Source: Gammaproteobacteria bacterium (GTDB taxonomy: Bacteria > Pseudomonadota > Gammaproteobacteria > Steroidobacterales > Rariloculaceae). From it: 33,064 nucleotides of DNA. Positions 18,061 to 25,808 of the stretch are shown in pieces. Position numbers and translations under genes: made by a program. The notes beneath the pieces are model-generated. The model worked only from the letters and a program-made list of their open reading frames with translations. It made no database searches and was not told where the DNA came from. The stretch is taken from contig JAOTTJ010000004.1 in the NCBI GenBank assembly GCA_029864465.1, positions 1 through 33,064 of the forward strand, in the 5' to 3' direction. The first letter of the stretch is position 1, and each line of letters starts with the position of its first letter.

Positions 18061-18234
18061 ATGAGCGCATGCGTTCACGTGCGCGTACTTGCCGTCGGCA
18101 TCGTCGCATGCGTGCTGCTCACGGGCTGCGGCCAGAGTGGCCCGCTGACCCTGCCCGAGGAGACGAGCGAGACCGAAGTGCAGAGCGACGAGAATCCACA
18201 GAACGATGAGCAAGAAGAAGACGAGCAAGAATAA
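18061..18234 (+). CDS. lptM: Small LptM (YifL)-like lipoprotein, 57 aa, absent from the ORF track (too short)
   Basis: ATG 1 bp after argH stop: MSACVHVRVLAVGIVACVLLTGCGQSGPLTLPEETSETEVQSDENPQNDEQEEDEQE*. Lipobox LLTGC followed by GQSGPLTLP, typical of LptM. Confidence 0.8.
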   Translation: MSACVHVRVLAVGIVACVLLTGCGQSGPLTLPEETSETEVQSDENPQNDEQEEDEQE

Positions 18235-20911
18235 GCCCCTCGTTCTCGTCGACGGCAGTTCGTATCTGTTCAGGGCGTTTCACGCCACGCAGCGAGCCGA
18301 TCTGAGAACCAGCTCCGGCGAGCCGACAGGCGCAATCATGGTCGTCCTGAACATGCTGTACAAGCTGCTCGATGACTACGCGCCGGAGCATGTCGCCGTG
18401 GTCTTCGACGCGCCCGGAAAAACCTTCCGCGACGATCTCTATGCGGATTACAAGGGCAACCGCCCGCCCATGCCGGACGATCTGCGTCCGCAGATCGAGC
18501 CGCTTCTCGAGGCCATTGAAGCCAATGGTATTCCTCTGATTCGAATCGAGGGCGTCGAGGCCGATGACGTCATCGGCACACTTGCACGCGAAGCCTCTAA
18601 GCAGGGGCTCGAGACTGTGATTTCGACTTCCGATAAGGACATGGCACAGCTCGTCGACGACGACGTTACGCTCCTCGACACGATGAGCGATACAAAGCTC
18701 GACGCCGATGGCGTCAAGGCGAAGTTCGGCGTCACGCCTGAGCAGATCATCGATTTTCTCGCGCTCACGGGCGATACGTCGGACAACATTCCCGGCGTGC
18801 CCGGCGTTGGCCCAAAGACCGCTGCAAAATGGCTCGCCGAATACGGAACGCTCGAGGCGATCATCGAGAACGCGGACGCCATACCCGGCAAGGCCGGTGA
18901 GAATCTGCGCGCGACGCTCGAGCAGCTGCCGCTCTACCGTCAGCTCACGACGATCGTCTGCGATCTCGAGTTGGACGTCGAGCCGAACGGACTCAGGATC
19001 GGCGAGCCTGATGAGCAACGCCTGCTCGAGCTTTACAAGCGCCTCGAGCTCAGCAGCCTGCTGCGCCGCGTTGATCGCAAGCCCGAGGACGACACGCCAA
19101 GGCCAGACGTCAGCTACGAAACCGTGCTCACCGAAACGGCTCTGCGACCGTGGCTCGAGCGCGTCGAGAAAGCGAAGCTCGTCGCGCTCGACACGGAGAC
19201 GACGAGCCTCGACTACATGGAAGCCGAGATCGTCGGCATATCCCTGTGCGTCGAGCCCGGGACGGCAGCCTACATCCCACTCGCCCACAGCTATCCGGGC
19301 GCGCCGGAGCAACTCGACCGCGAGAGCGTACTCGAGCGCATGCGGCCATGGCTCGAGAGCGATGCGCCTAAGCTCGGCCACCACCTCAAATACGATGCCC
19401 ATATCTTCGCGAATCACGGTATCAAGCTCGGTGGCATGGCATACGACTCGATGCTCGAATCGTTCGTGCTGAACTCCACGGCGACGCGCCACGATCTCGA
19501 CTCTGTTGCAGCGAAATACCTCGAGATCAAGACGACGAAGTACGAGGAGGTCGCCGGCAAAGGCGTCAAACAGCTGCGCTTCGACGAGGTCGACATCGAC
19601 ACGGCCGCGCCTTACGCGGCCGAGGACGCAGACGTGAGCCTGAGACTGCACGAGATGCTGTGGGCACGGCTCGAGCAAGCACCCGAGCTGCGCCGCATCT
19701 ACGAGGACGTTGAGCAACCACTCGTTCCCGTGCTGCAAAAGATGGAGTACCTCGGCGTGCTCGTCGATGCGCAGATGCTCCGGGAGCAGAGTCAGGAACT
19801 CGCGGCGAAGATGCTCGAAACCGAGACCGAGGCACACAAGGAGGCCGGCGGACCGTTCAATCTCGCCTCGCCTAAACAGCTGCAAGAAATTCTTTACGAA
19901 CGACTCGGACTTCCCGTGCTCGGCAAAACACCGAAGGGACAGCCGTCGACGGCCGAGAGCGTGCTTCAAGAGCTCGCTGCCGACTACGAGCTTCCGCGAC
20001 TCGTTCTGGAGCACCGCGCGCTCGCAAAGCTCAAATCGACGTATACCGACAAGTTGCCCGCCGAGATCAATCCGCGGACAGGGCGCATTCATACGTCGTA
20101 CCACCAGGCCGTTGCAGCCACTGGCCGCTTGTCGTCATCAGACCCGAACCTGCAGAACATCCCGATTCGAACGCCAGAGGGCCGGCGCATTCGCCAAGCG
20201 TTCGTCGCGCCCGAGGGTTACCGTCTGCTCGCCGCCGACTACTCGCAGATAGAGCTCAGGATCATGGCGCACCTGTCACAGGACGAGGGCCTGCTCGCCG
20301 CCTTCGCAGCAGATCAGGACATCCACACGGCAACGGCAGCCGAAGTCTTCGGCCGCGATCTCGACAGCGTGACCGCGAACGAGCGACGTTCGGCCAAAGC
20401 GATCAATTTCGGCCTAATGTACGGCATGTCTGCATTCGGGCTCGCGAGGCAGCTCGGCATCGAACGCGGCGAAGCGCAAAGTTACGTCGATCTCTACTTC
20501 AGCCGCTATCCCGGCGTGAAGCGCTATATGGACGAGACGCGCAAGCAAGCACGAGAGCAGGGCTATGTGTCGACGGTCCTAGGCCGACGCCTGTACCTGC
20601 CGGAGATCGACTCACGCAATCACCAGCGCCGCCAATACGCCGAACGCAGCGCCATCAATGCGCCAATGCAGGGAACGGCTGCCGACATCATCAAGCGCGC
20701 GATGATCGACGTCGACCGATGGCTCACAGAATCTGGTGCCGACGCGCGGCTCATCATGCAGGTGCACGACGAGCTCGTGCTCGAGGTCGAGGCCGGCACC
20801 GCCGCGAAGCTCGCCGAGGAAATCAGTGCACGCATGGAATCCGCTGCCAGCCTGCGCGTGCCGCTCAAGGTCGATTTCGGCCTCGGCAGCAACTGGGACG
20901 AAGCGCACTGA
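18206..20911 (+). CDS. polA: DNA polymerase I (5' nuclease, 3'-5' exonuclease and polymerase domains)
   Basis: VDGSSYLFRAFHA; ALDTETTSLD (ExoI), LKYDAHIF (ExoII), YAAEDADVSLRL (ExoIII); ADYSQIELRIMAHLS, RRSAKAINFGLMYGMSAFGLA, MQVHDELVLEV. Confidence 0.97.
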   Translation: MSKKKTSKNKPLVLVDGSSYLFRAFHATQRADLRTSSGEPTGAIMVVLNMLYKLLDDYAPEHVAVVFDAPGKTFRDDLYADYKGNRPPMPDDLRPQIEPLLEAIEANGIPLIRIEGVEADDVIGTLAREASKQGLETVISTSDKDMAQLVDDDVTLLDTMSDTKLDADGVKAKFGVTPEQIIDFLALTGDTSDNIPGVPGVGPKTAAKWLAEYGTLEAIIENADAIPGKAGENLRATLEQLPLYRQLTTIVCDLELDVEPNGLRIGEPDEQRLLELYKRLELSSLLRRVDRKPEDDTPRPDVSYETVLTETALRPWLERVEKAKLVALDTETTSLDYMEAEIVGISLCVEPGTAAYIPLAHSYPGAPEQLDRESVLERMRPWLESDAPKLGHHLKYDAHIFANHGIKLGGMAYDSMLESFVLNSTATRHDLDSVAAKYLEIKTTKYEEVAGKGVKQLRFDEVDIDTAAPYAAEDADVSLRLHEMLWARLEQAPELRRIYEDVEQPLVPVLQKMEYLGVLVDAQMLREQSQELAAKMLETETEAHKEAGGPFNLASPKQLQEILYERLGLPVLGKTPKGQPSTAESVLQELAADYELPRLVLEHRALAKLKSTYTDKLPAEINPRTGRIHTSYHQAVAATGRLSSSDPNLQNIPIRTPEGRRIRQAFVAPEGYRLLAADYSQIELRIMAHLSQDEGLLAAFAADQDIHTATAAEVFGRDLDSVTANERRSAKAINFGLMYGMSAFGLARQLGIERGEAQSYVDLYFSRYPGVKRYMDETRKQAREQGYVSTVLGRRLYLPEIDSRNHQRRQYAERSAINAPMQGTAADIIKRAMIDVDRWLTESGADARLIMQVHDELVLEVEAGTAAKLAEEISARMESAASLRVPLKVDFGLGSNWDEAH

Positions 20912-21051
20912 CAGGCAACATACGCCGATATCTCATCGGGCGATCGTAGCGCACTCAACCATAAGAGCCGGCCGTCGGCGCAGGATGGGGGATCGCGGCA
21001 GCGGGTGCGTTAGACCCCGATCGAGCGTCTCTTCGGTCCGGAAAAAAGAAA

Positions 21052-21085
21052 CCCCGGGCGCGGGATTCAGGGGACGCGCCCGGGG
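21052..21085 (-). terminator. Strong intrinsic terminator read on the minus strand
   Basis: Perfect 11-bp inverted repeat CCCCGGGCGCG (21052-21062) / CGCGCCCGGGG (21075-21085), 12-nt loop; on the minus strand it is followed by TTTCTTTTTTC (from 21051 downward). Confidence 0.85.
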
Positions 21086-21259
21086 TAGAGGTTCCCGGTA
21101 TGGGGGCACCGGGTAGCTATCCCGCTTAGGGAGGTCAGCGGGGGGCGCGAAAACCGCCCGTAAAGTTAGTCCGGATCTTGCCGGCAAAAGTTCCCCGGGC
21201 CCGGCGCGAGGCGCTGGGGGCCCCGGGGCCTAAGGCCGGTATCACCGGCGAACGGTCAC
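21086..21259 (-). ncRNA. Candidate structured engB 3' UTR or sRNA
   Basis: Several inverted repeats: CCCGGT(21094-21099)/ACCGGG(21108-21113); CCCCGGGCCC...GGGCCCCGGGG around 21193-21228 enclosing GCGC-GAG-GCGC; GCCGGT-ATC-ACCGGC (21235-21249). No coding signal; ends in the minus-strand terminator. Confidence 0.45.
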
Positions 21260-21865
21260 TCAGGCCAGTTCGAGCCAGGCGCGCAGCTGTGTGCGGGCCT
21301 CGTCCACGCCCAGGCGCCGCGGTGCGGAGAACAGCAGCAGCGGCGCGCCCTCGGGCGCCGTCGCAGCAATCTCATCTCGGCGCCTGAAGCCCGCGCTGCG
21401 GCTCAACTTATCGGCTTTTGTCAGCAACGCGGCGGCGGGCACGCCAGCATCAGCCGCCCAGCTCAGCATGACGCGATCGAGATCGCCGATTCCGCGGCGA
21501 ATGTCCACGGTCACGAACAGTCCGCGCAGCGAACGGCGGCGGCGGAAATACTGCTCGAGCAGCTCGCGCCACTCGTCCCGAATGGCTGTCGAAACCTTCG
21601 CGTAACCATAGCCGGGGAGATCGACGAGGCGCCGGTCCTCGGCGACTGCGAAGAAATTGATCTCGCGCGTGCGCCCGGGCGTCTTGCTCGTTCTCGCGAG
21701 ACTCTTGCGGCCGGTAATCGCGTTGATCGCGCTGGATTTTCCCGAGTTCGACCTACCGGCAAACGCGACCTCCAGACCCGAATCGGCTGGAAACTGCTTG
21801 GCGCTGCGTGCGCCCGTCAGGAAACTCGGGTCGAGAGCAGTGGTCATAATTAGTTGGGCGCTCAT
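21260..21865 (-). CDS. engB: Ribosome biogenesis GTP-binding protein EngB (YsxC/YihA)
   Basis: EVAFAGRSNSGKSSAINAITGRKSLARTSKTPGRTREINFF; DLPGYGYAKV; LTKADKLS. Confidence 0.95.
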   Translation of the reverse strand: MSAQLIMTTALDPSFLTGARSAKQFPADSGLEVAFAGRSNSGKSSAINAITGRKSLARTSKTPGRTREINFFAVAEDRRLVDLPGYGYAKVSTAIRDEWRELLEQYFRRRRSLRGLFVTVDIRRGIGDLDRVMLSWAADAGVPAAALLTKADKLSRSAGFRRRDEIAATAPEGAPLLLFSAPRRLGVDEARTQLRAWLELA

Positions 21866-21987
21866 TCCCGGTTATGCTGGGTTCAGGTTGATTAGTGTAC
21901 AATCTGCGGCCGTTTGAAGGGTTAAGAACTCGAGGATCTAACGCCGTGGCGTATAAGGATATTCTGCCGTTCCAGCTCAGCAACAGG

Positions 21988-22608
21988 ATGGGATTCAGGG
22001 CGCTGTGTATGCTCGTGCTGGTGATGGCCGCTGACCAGAGCCTGGCGCAAGGATCGGTTGCTGCGGGACAAACGAAATCGGCCATTTGCGCGGCCTGCCA
22101 CGGCGCAGACGGCAACAGCCCGAATGCGATCTGGCCGAGCCTGGCCGGACAACATGCGGACTACTTGGCGCGACAGATCGAGGCGTTTCAGGCGGGCCAG
22201 CGCGAGGATCCGTTGATGACGAGCTTCGCCGGGCCATTGTCAGCTGAGGACATCGCAGATCTCAGCGCTTATTTCGAGGCGCAGACCCTGATGCCGAAGA
22301 CCGCCGACCCCTCACTCGTCGAGCTGGGCGAGCAGCTCTATCGCGGCGGCGTTGCCGATCGGGACATTCCCGCCTGCATCGCCTGCCACGGGCCAGCCGG
22401 AAAGGGTAATCCGCTCGCAGGCTATCCGTCGGTCGCCGGACAGCATGCGACGTATATCGCGAACACGCTCGCGGCCTATGCCTCAGGCACGCGCCGCTCT
22501 GACGCCTCGTCGAATCTGATGATGCGCGACATCGCAGCCTTGCTCAGCGAAGCCGAGATCCAGGCTGTCGCAAGCTACATGCAGGGCCTGCGTGGAGCCA
22601 CCAACTAG
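21988..22608 (+). CDS. Cytochrome c4-type di-heme cytochrome (start uncertain)
   Basis: Signal-like MGFRALCMLVLVMAADQSLAQ; two CXXCH motifs (CAACHGADGNSPN, CIACHGPAGKGNPLAGYP) with GQHADYLARQ / GQHATYIANTL. Confidence 0.9.
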   Translation: MGFRALCMLVLVMAADQSLAQGSVAAGQTKSAICAACHGADGNSPNAIWPSLAGQHADYLARQIEAFQAGQREDPLMTSFAGPLSAEDIADLSAYFEAQTLMPKTADPSLVELGEQLYRGGVADRDIPACIACHGPAGKGNPLAGYPSVAGQHATYIANTLAAYASGTRRSDASSNLMMRDIAALLSEAEIQAVASYMQGLRGATN

Positions 22609-22619
22609 GAGACGCTCAA

Positions 22620-23387
22620 GTGTTGACCAAGAAAATATTCCGAATCGCGCTGGTTCCGGTGGCCGTGCTCACAGCCGTCGTAATCATTTGGCAAGTTCGC
22701 GGGCAGCAGCAAGCAGCCCCCGTTGCGGCCGAGGTCGGCGTTGTGTCCGAGAACACAGCTACGCAGGCGGCTGCGCCACAACGCATCGTGCTCGCCCAGG
22801 CGAATACGGCCGGTGCTGGCCGACAGTTCGAGCTCGGCGAGGATTACGAGCGCCTGACTCCGGCACAGCCAACGAGCTCGGGCCCCGAGCAGATCGAGGT
22901 CGCCGAGGTCTTCTGGTACGCCTGTCCGCACTGCTACACGTTCGATCCGTATCTGGAGAGCTGGAAGGAAAATCTTCCGGGCGACGTTAGCTTCGTTCGT
23001 ATCCCCGTGCTCTGGGCCGGCATTCACCAAATGCACGCGCGCATCTATTACACGGCCGAGACACTGAACAAGCTCGACGAGATGCACGCGGACGTCTTCC
23101 GCGAGATTCACGTCAACCGCAACGGCCTCGACAATGCGGCCGCGATCGGGAGTTTCTTCGAGAACTATGGCGTCGACGCAGCAACGTTCGACAGCACGTT
23201 CGAATCGTTTGCGGTCTACACGAAACTCCAGCGCGCCGATGAGCTCGCACGCCGCTACCGGATCTCGAGCGTGCCGACCATCATCGTCAACGGCAAGTAC
23301 ACGACGAGCGCAACGATGGCCGGCTCCTACCCACGACTGCTCGAAGTCATCGACGAGCTCATCGACATGGAGCGCGCCGGCGAGTAA
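22620..23387 (+). CDS. dsbA: Thiol:disulfide interchange protein DsbA-like, with long N-terminal linker
   Basis: GTG start; N-terminal hydrophobic segment; active site EVFWYACPHCYTFDPYLESW; SVPTIIVNGKY cis-Pro loop. Confidence 0.9.
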   Translation: MLTKKIFRIALVPVAVLTAVVIIWQVRGQQQAAPVAAEVGVVSENTATQAAAPQRIVLAQANTAGAGRQFELGEDYERLTPAQPTSSGPEQIEVAEVFWYACPHCYTFDPYLESWKENLPGDVSFVRIPVLWAGIHQMHARIYYTAETLNKLDEMHADVFREIHVNRNGLDNAAAIGSFFENYGVDAATFDSTFESFAVYTKLQRADELARRYRISSVPTIIVNGKYTTSATMAGSYPRLLEVIDELIDMERAGE

Positions 23388-23413
23388 CCCGCGGGCCCGT
23401 CACCACGCGGGCC
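23388..23413. terminator. Possible hairpin between convergent dsbA and CDF genes
   Basis: CCCGCG(23388-23393)/CGCGGG(23406-23411), or GGCCCG(23394-23399)/CGGGCC(23408-23413); no clear U-tract. Confidence 0.3.
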
Positions 23414-24339
23414 TAAAACGGATCCCTGTTCTCGGGTAGACCGTACGGATCGGCGTGGATCAGCACTTCGGCGGCTGGGTATATCTGCCGTACTTCCCGC
23501 TCGACGGCGTCACAGATCGTATGCGCATCGCCCAGGCTGAGCTTCGGATCGAGCTCGAGGTGAAACTGCACAAACTTCGTCGCACCGGCCGAACGCGTGC
23601 GCATGTCATGCAGGCCGAAGACCTCCGGATGCGCGCGCGCGATCTCCCCAATTCGCAGCCGGTCCTCGGCGGGCAGCTCCCGATCCAACAGCACGTCGAG
23701 CGCCTCGCGAACAATTATTGCGACGCTCCAGAGAATCAAGGCCACGACTAGGAGGCCGAGCAACGGATCGAAGATATGCAGGCCCCAGCTCGACGAGAGT
23801 AGGATCGCTGCCAGGACGGCGATATTCGTCAGGATGTCGGCGCGGTAATGCACGGCATCGGCCGCGATCGCGAGCGAACCCGTGCGCCGCACGACGAACC
23901 GCTGAAACGTCACGAGGCCGATCGTCAAGACGAGCGAGATCAGCATGACACCGACACCGACACTCGGACTCTCGACGGGGCTAGGCGCGAGCAGGCGCTC
24001 GATCGCTCGAAAGCACACGTAACCTGCCGAGCCCGTAATGATCACGGCCTGGACGAGGCCGGCAATACCCTCGGACTTACCGTGGCCGAAGCGATGCTCG
24101 CGATCCGCCGGCGAGATGGCGATCTTGACAGCGAACAGCGTGATACCTGAGGCGAGAAGATCCAGCAGCGAGTCCGCTAGCGAGCTCAGCATCGCGACCG
24201 AGTCCGTCGCCAACCATGCCCAGAGCTTCAGGCCGATGAGCGTTGACGCGACGCTGACAGACGCGTAGCCGGCCGCGGTCATGAGCCGTGCTTGCCGCGG
24301 CTCTGTTGCCGCTAATTGTTTGGTAGGGTTTGGATCCAC
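23413..24339 (-). CDS. Cation diffusion facilitator transporter (FieF-like)
   Basis: SLADSLLDLLASGITLFAVKIAISPADREHRFGHGKSEGIAGL; HYRADILTNIAVL; GTG at 24339 is a likelier start than the ORF-track start, which overlaps the upstream gene. Confidence 0.9.
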   Translation of the reverse strand: MDPNPTKQLAATEPRQARLMTAAGYASVSVASTLIGLKLWAWLATDSVAMLSSLADSLLDLLASGITLFAVKIAISPADREHRFGHGKSEGIAGLVQAVIITGSAGYVCFRAIERLLAPSPVESPSVGVGVMLISLVLTIGLVTFQRFVVRRTGSLAIAADAVHYRADILTNIAVLAAILLSSSWGLHIFDPLLGLLVVALILWSVAIIVREALDVLLDRELPAEDRLRIGEIARAHPEVFGLHDMRTRSAGATKFVQFHLELDPKLSLGDAHTICDAVEREVRQIYPAAEVLIHADPYGLPENRDPF

Positions 24340-24394
24340 AATTCGTGGAGCTGAGACGCAAGGTCGGTATGTTAGCAGGCTGAGAGGAACGGCC

Positions 24395-25543
24395 TCAAAG
24401 CGCACGGAGCCGTTGCGCGGCCTCTTCCAGCGTTTCGAGCTCCTTGGCGAAACAGAAACGCACGATCCGTCTGTCGGGCGGCTCATCATAGAAGGCCGAG
24501 ACTGGAATGACCGCGACCTTGTGAGCCTCGGTCAACCAGCGGGCGAACTTCTCGTCGGGCAGATCCGAGATCTCGCTGTAATCGGCAAGCTGGAAATAAG
24601 TCCCGCGGGACGGCTTCATGACAAAACGCGTGTCCCGCATCGCCTCGAGGAAGTAGTCACGCTTGCGTTGATAGAAATCCGATAGACCGAGATGGTGCTC
24701 CGGACAGCGCTGCAGATAATCAGCCAAAGCGAACTGCAGCGGTGTAACGGTCGTGAACGTATTGAACTGATGCACGCGCCGAAATTCCGCAGTCAACGGT
24801 CCGGGCGCCACGCAATAACCAACCTTCCAGCCCGTCGCATGGTAGGTCTTGCCGAACGAGAATACAGCGAAGCTGCGTTCGGCGAGCTCCGGATGCGCCA
24901 GCACGCTCGTATGACCGAGGTCATCGAAAACGATGTGCTCGTAGACTTCGTCGCTGAGCACATAGCAGTCGTATGTGCTTAACGTCGAAGCCAGGCGATC
25001 GAGATCTTCACGCAACAAAACTGATCCAGTCGGATTGTGCGGCGTATTGATAATCACGAGGCGGGTACGCTCGTTGAGTGCGGCGGTCAATCGACCCCAG
25101 TCGATGCCGAATGACGGTGAACGTAGAGGAATGTGGATCGTCTTGGCGCCGGCGAGCGTTACGGCAGGCTCGTAGGAGTCGTAGGCGGGGTCGAACACGA
25201 CGACCTCATCGCCAGCACGAACGATCGAGTGTATCGCGCAAAATAACGCCTCCGTCGCACCGCTCGTCACCGTGATGTCAGTTACCGGATCGGCGTCCGC
25301 ACCGTACAACGCCGCGACCTTCGCGGCGATTTGCTCCCGGAGCGCCTCGACCCCGGCCATAGGCGGATACTGGTTGTGGCCGCGATGCATGTGCTCGGTC
25401 ACGAGATCGAGCAACTGGGCAGGCGGTTGGAAATCCGGAAATCCCTGCGATAAATTGATCGCACCGAACTCTTCCGCCAGGTGCGACATGGTTGTGAAGA
25501 TCGTCGTACCGACGCCGGGCAGCTTACTCGTTAGCGGCTGCAT
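24395..25543 (-). CDS. PLP aminotransferase class I/II (methionine/kynurenine aminotransferase, YbdL-like)
   Basis: MQPLTSKLPGVGTTIFTTMSHLAEEFGAINLSQGFPDF; NTPHNPTGSVL; SDEVYEHIVFD; SFGKTYHATGWKVGY. Confidence 0.92.
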   Translation of the reverse strand: MQPLTSKLPGVGTTIFTTMSHLAEEFGAINLSQGFPDFQPPAQLLDLVTEHMHRGHNQYPPMAGVEALREQIAAKVAALYGADADPVTDITVTSGATEALFCAIHSIVRAGDEVVVFDPAYDSYEPAVTLAGAKTIHIPLRSPSFGIDWGRLTAALNERTRLVIINTPHNPTGSVLLREDLDRLASTLSTYDCYVLSDEVYEHIVFDDLGHTSVLAHPELAERSFAVFSFGKTYHATGWKVGYCVAPGPLTAEFRRVHQFNTFTTVTPLQFALADYLQRCPEHHLGLSDFYQRKRDYFLEAMRDTRFVMKPSRGTYFQLADYSEISDLPDEKFARWLTEAHKVAVIPVSAFYDEPPDRRIVRFCFAKELETLEEAAQRLRAL

Positions 25544-25573
25544 CGGCGTCTCCGAGAACGCGACTGTAATTCC

Positions 25574-25786
25574 ATGCTGGCAAGACTCTTCATCATTGGT
25601 GGCATCACGCTGTTGCTCATAGGGCTCGCGCTGCTGTACGCGCCGGGGCTCATCAACTGGTTCGGCCGGTTGCCCGGCGACCTCCATTTCGAGCGCGGCG
25701 GCACACGTATTTTCATACCGATCACGTCGATGATCATCGTGAGCCTCGTGCTGACGGTGATCGTCAATCTATTCTTGCGGCGGTAA
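25574..25786 (+). CDS. DUF2905 family small membrane protein
   Basis: MLARLFIIGGITLLLIGLALLYAPGLINWFGRLPGDLHFERGGTRIFIPITSMIIVSLVLTVIVNLFLRR. Confidence 0.85.
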   Translation: MLARLFIIGGITLLLIGLALLYAPGLINWFGRLPGDLHFERGGTRIFIPITSMIIVSLVLTVIVNLFLRR

Positions 25787-25790
25787 GCAA

Positions 25791-25807
25791 CGCAGCGAAA
25801 CGCTGCG
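25791..25807. terminator. Short hairpin in the gap between convergent DUF2905 and OPT genes
   Basis: CGCAGCG-AAA-CGCTGCG, 7-bp perfect stem, filling the 22-bp gap; weak U-tract on either strand. Confidence 0.35.
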
Positions 25808-25808
25808 C

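Noticed and set aside
18119-20104. 661-aa minus-strand ORF antisense to lptM/polA
   Set aside because: Shadow ORF from GC-rich codon usage; Arg/Leu/Glu-rich with no recognisable domain, while the + strand encodes a full PolA.
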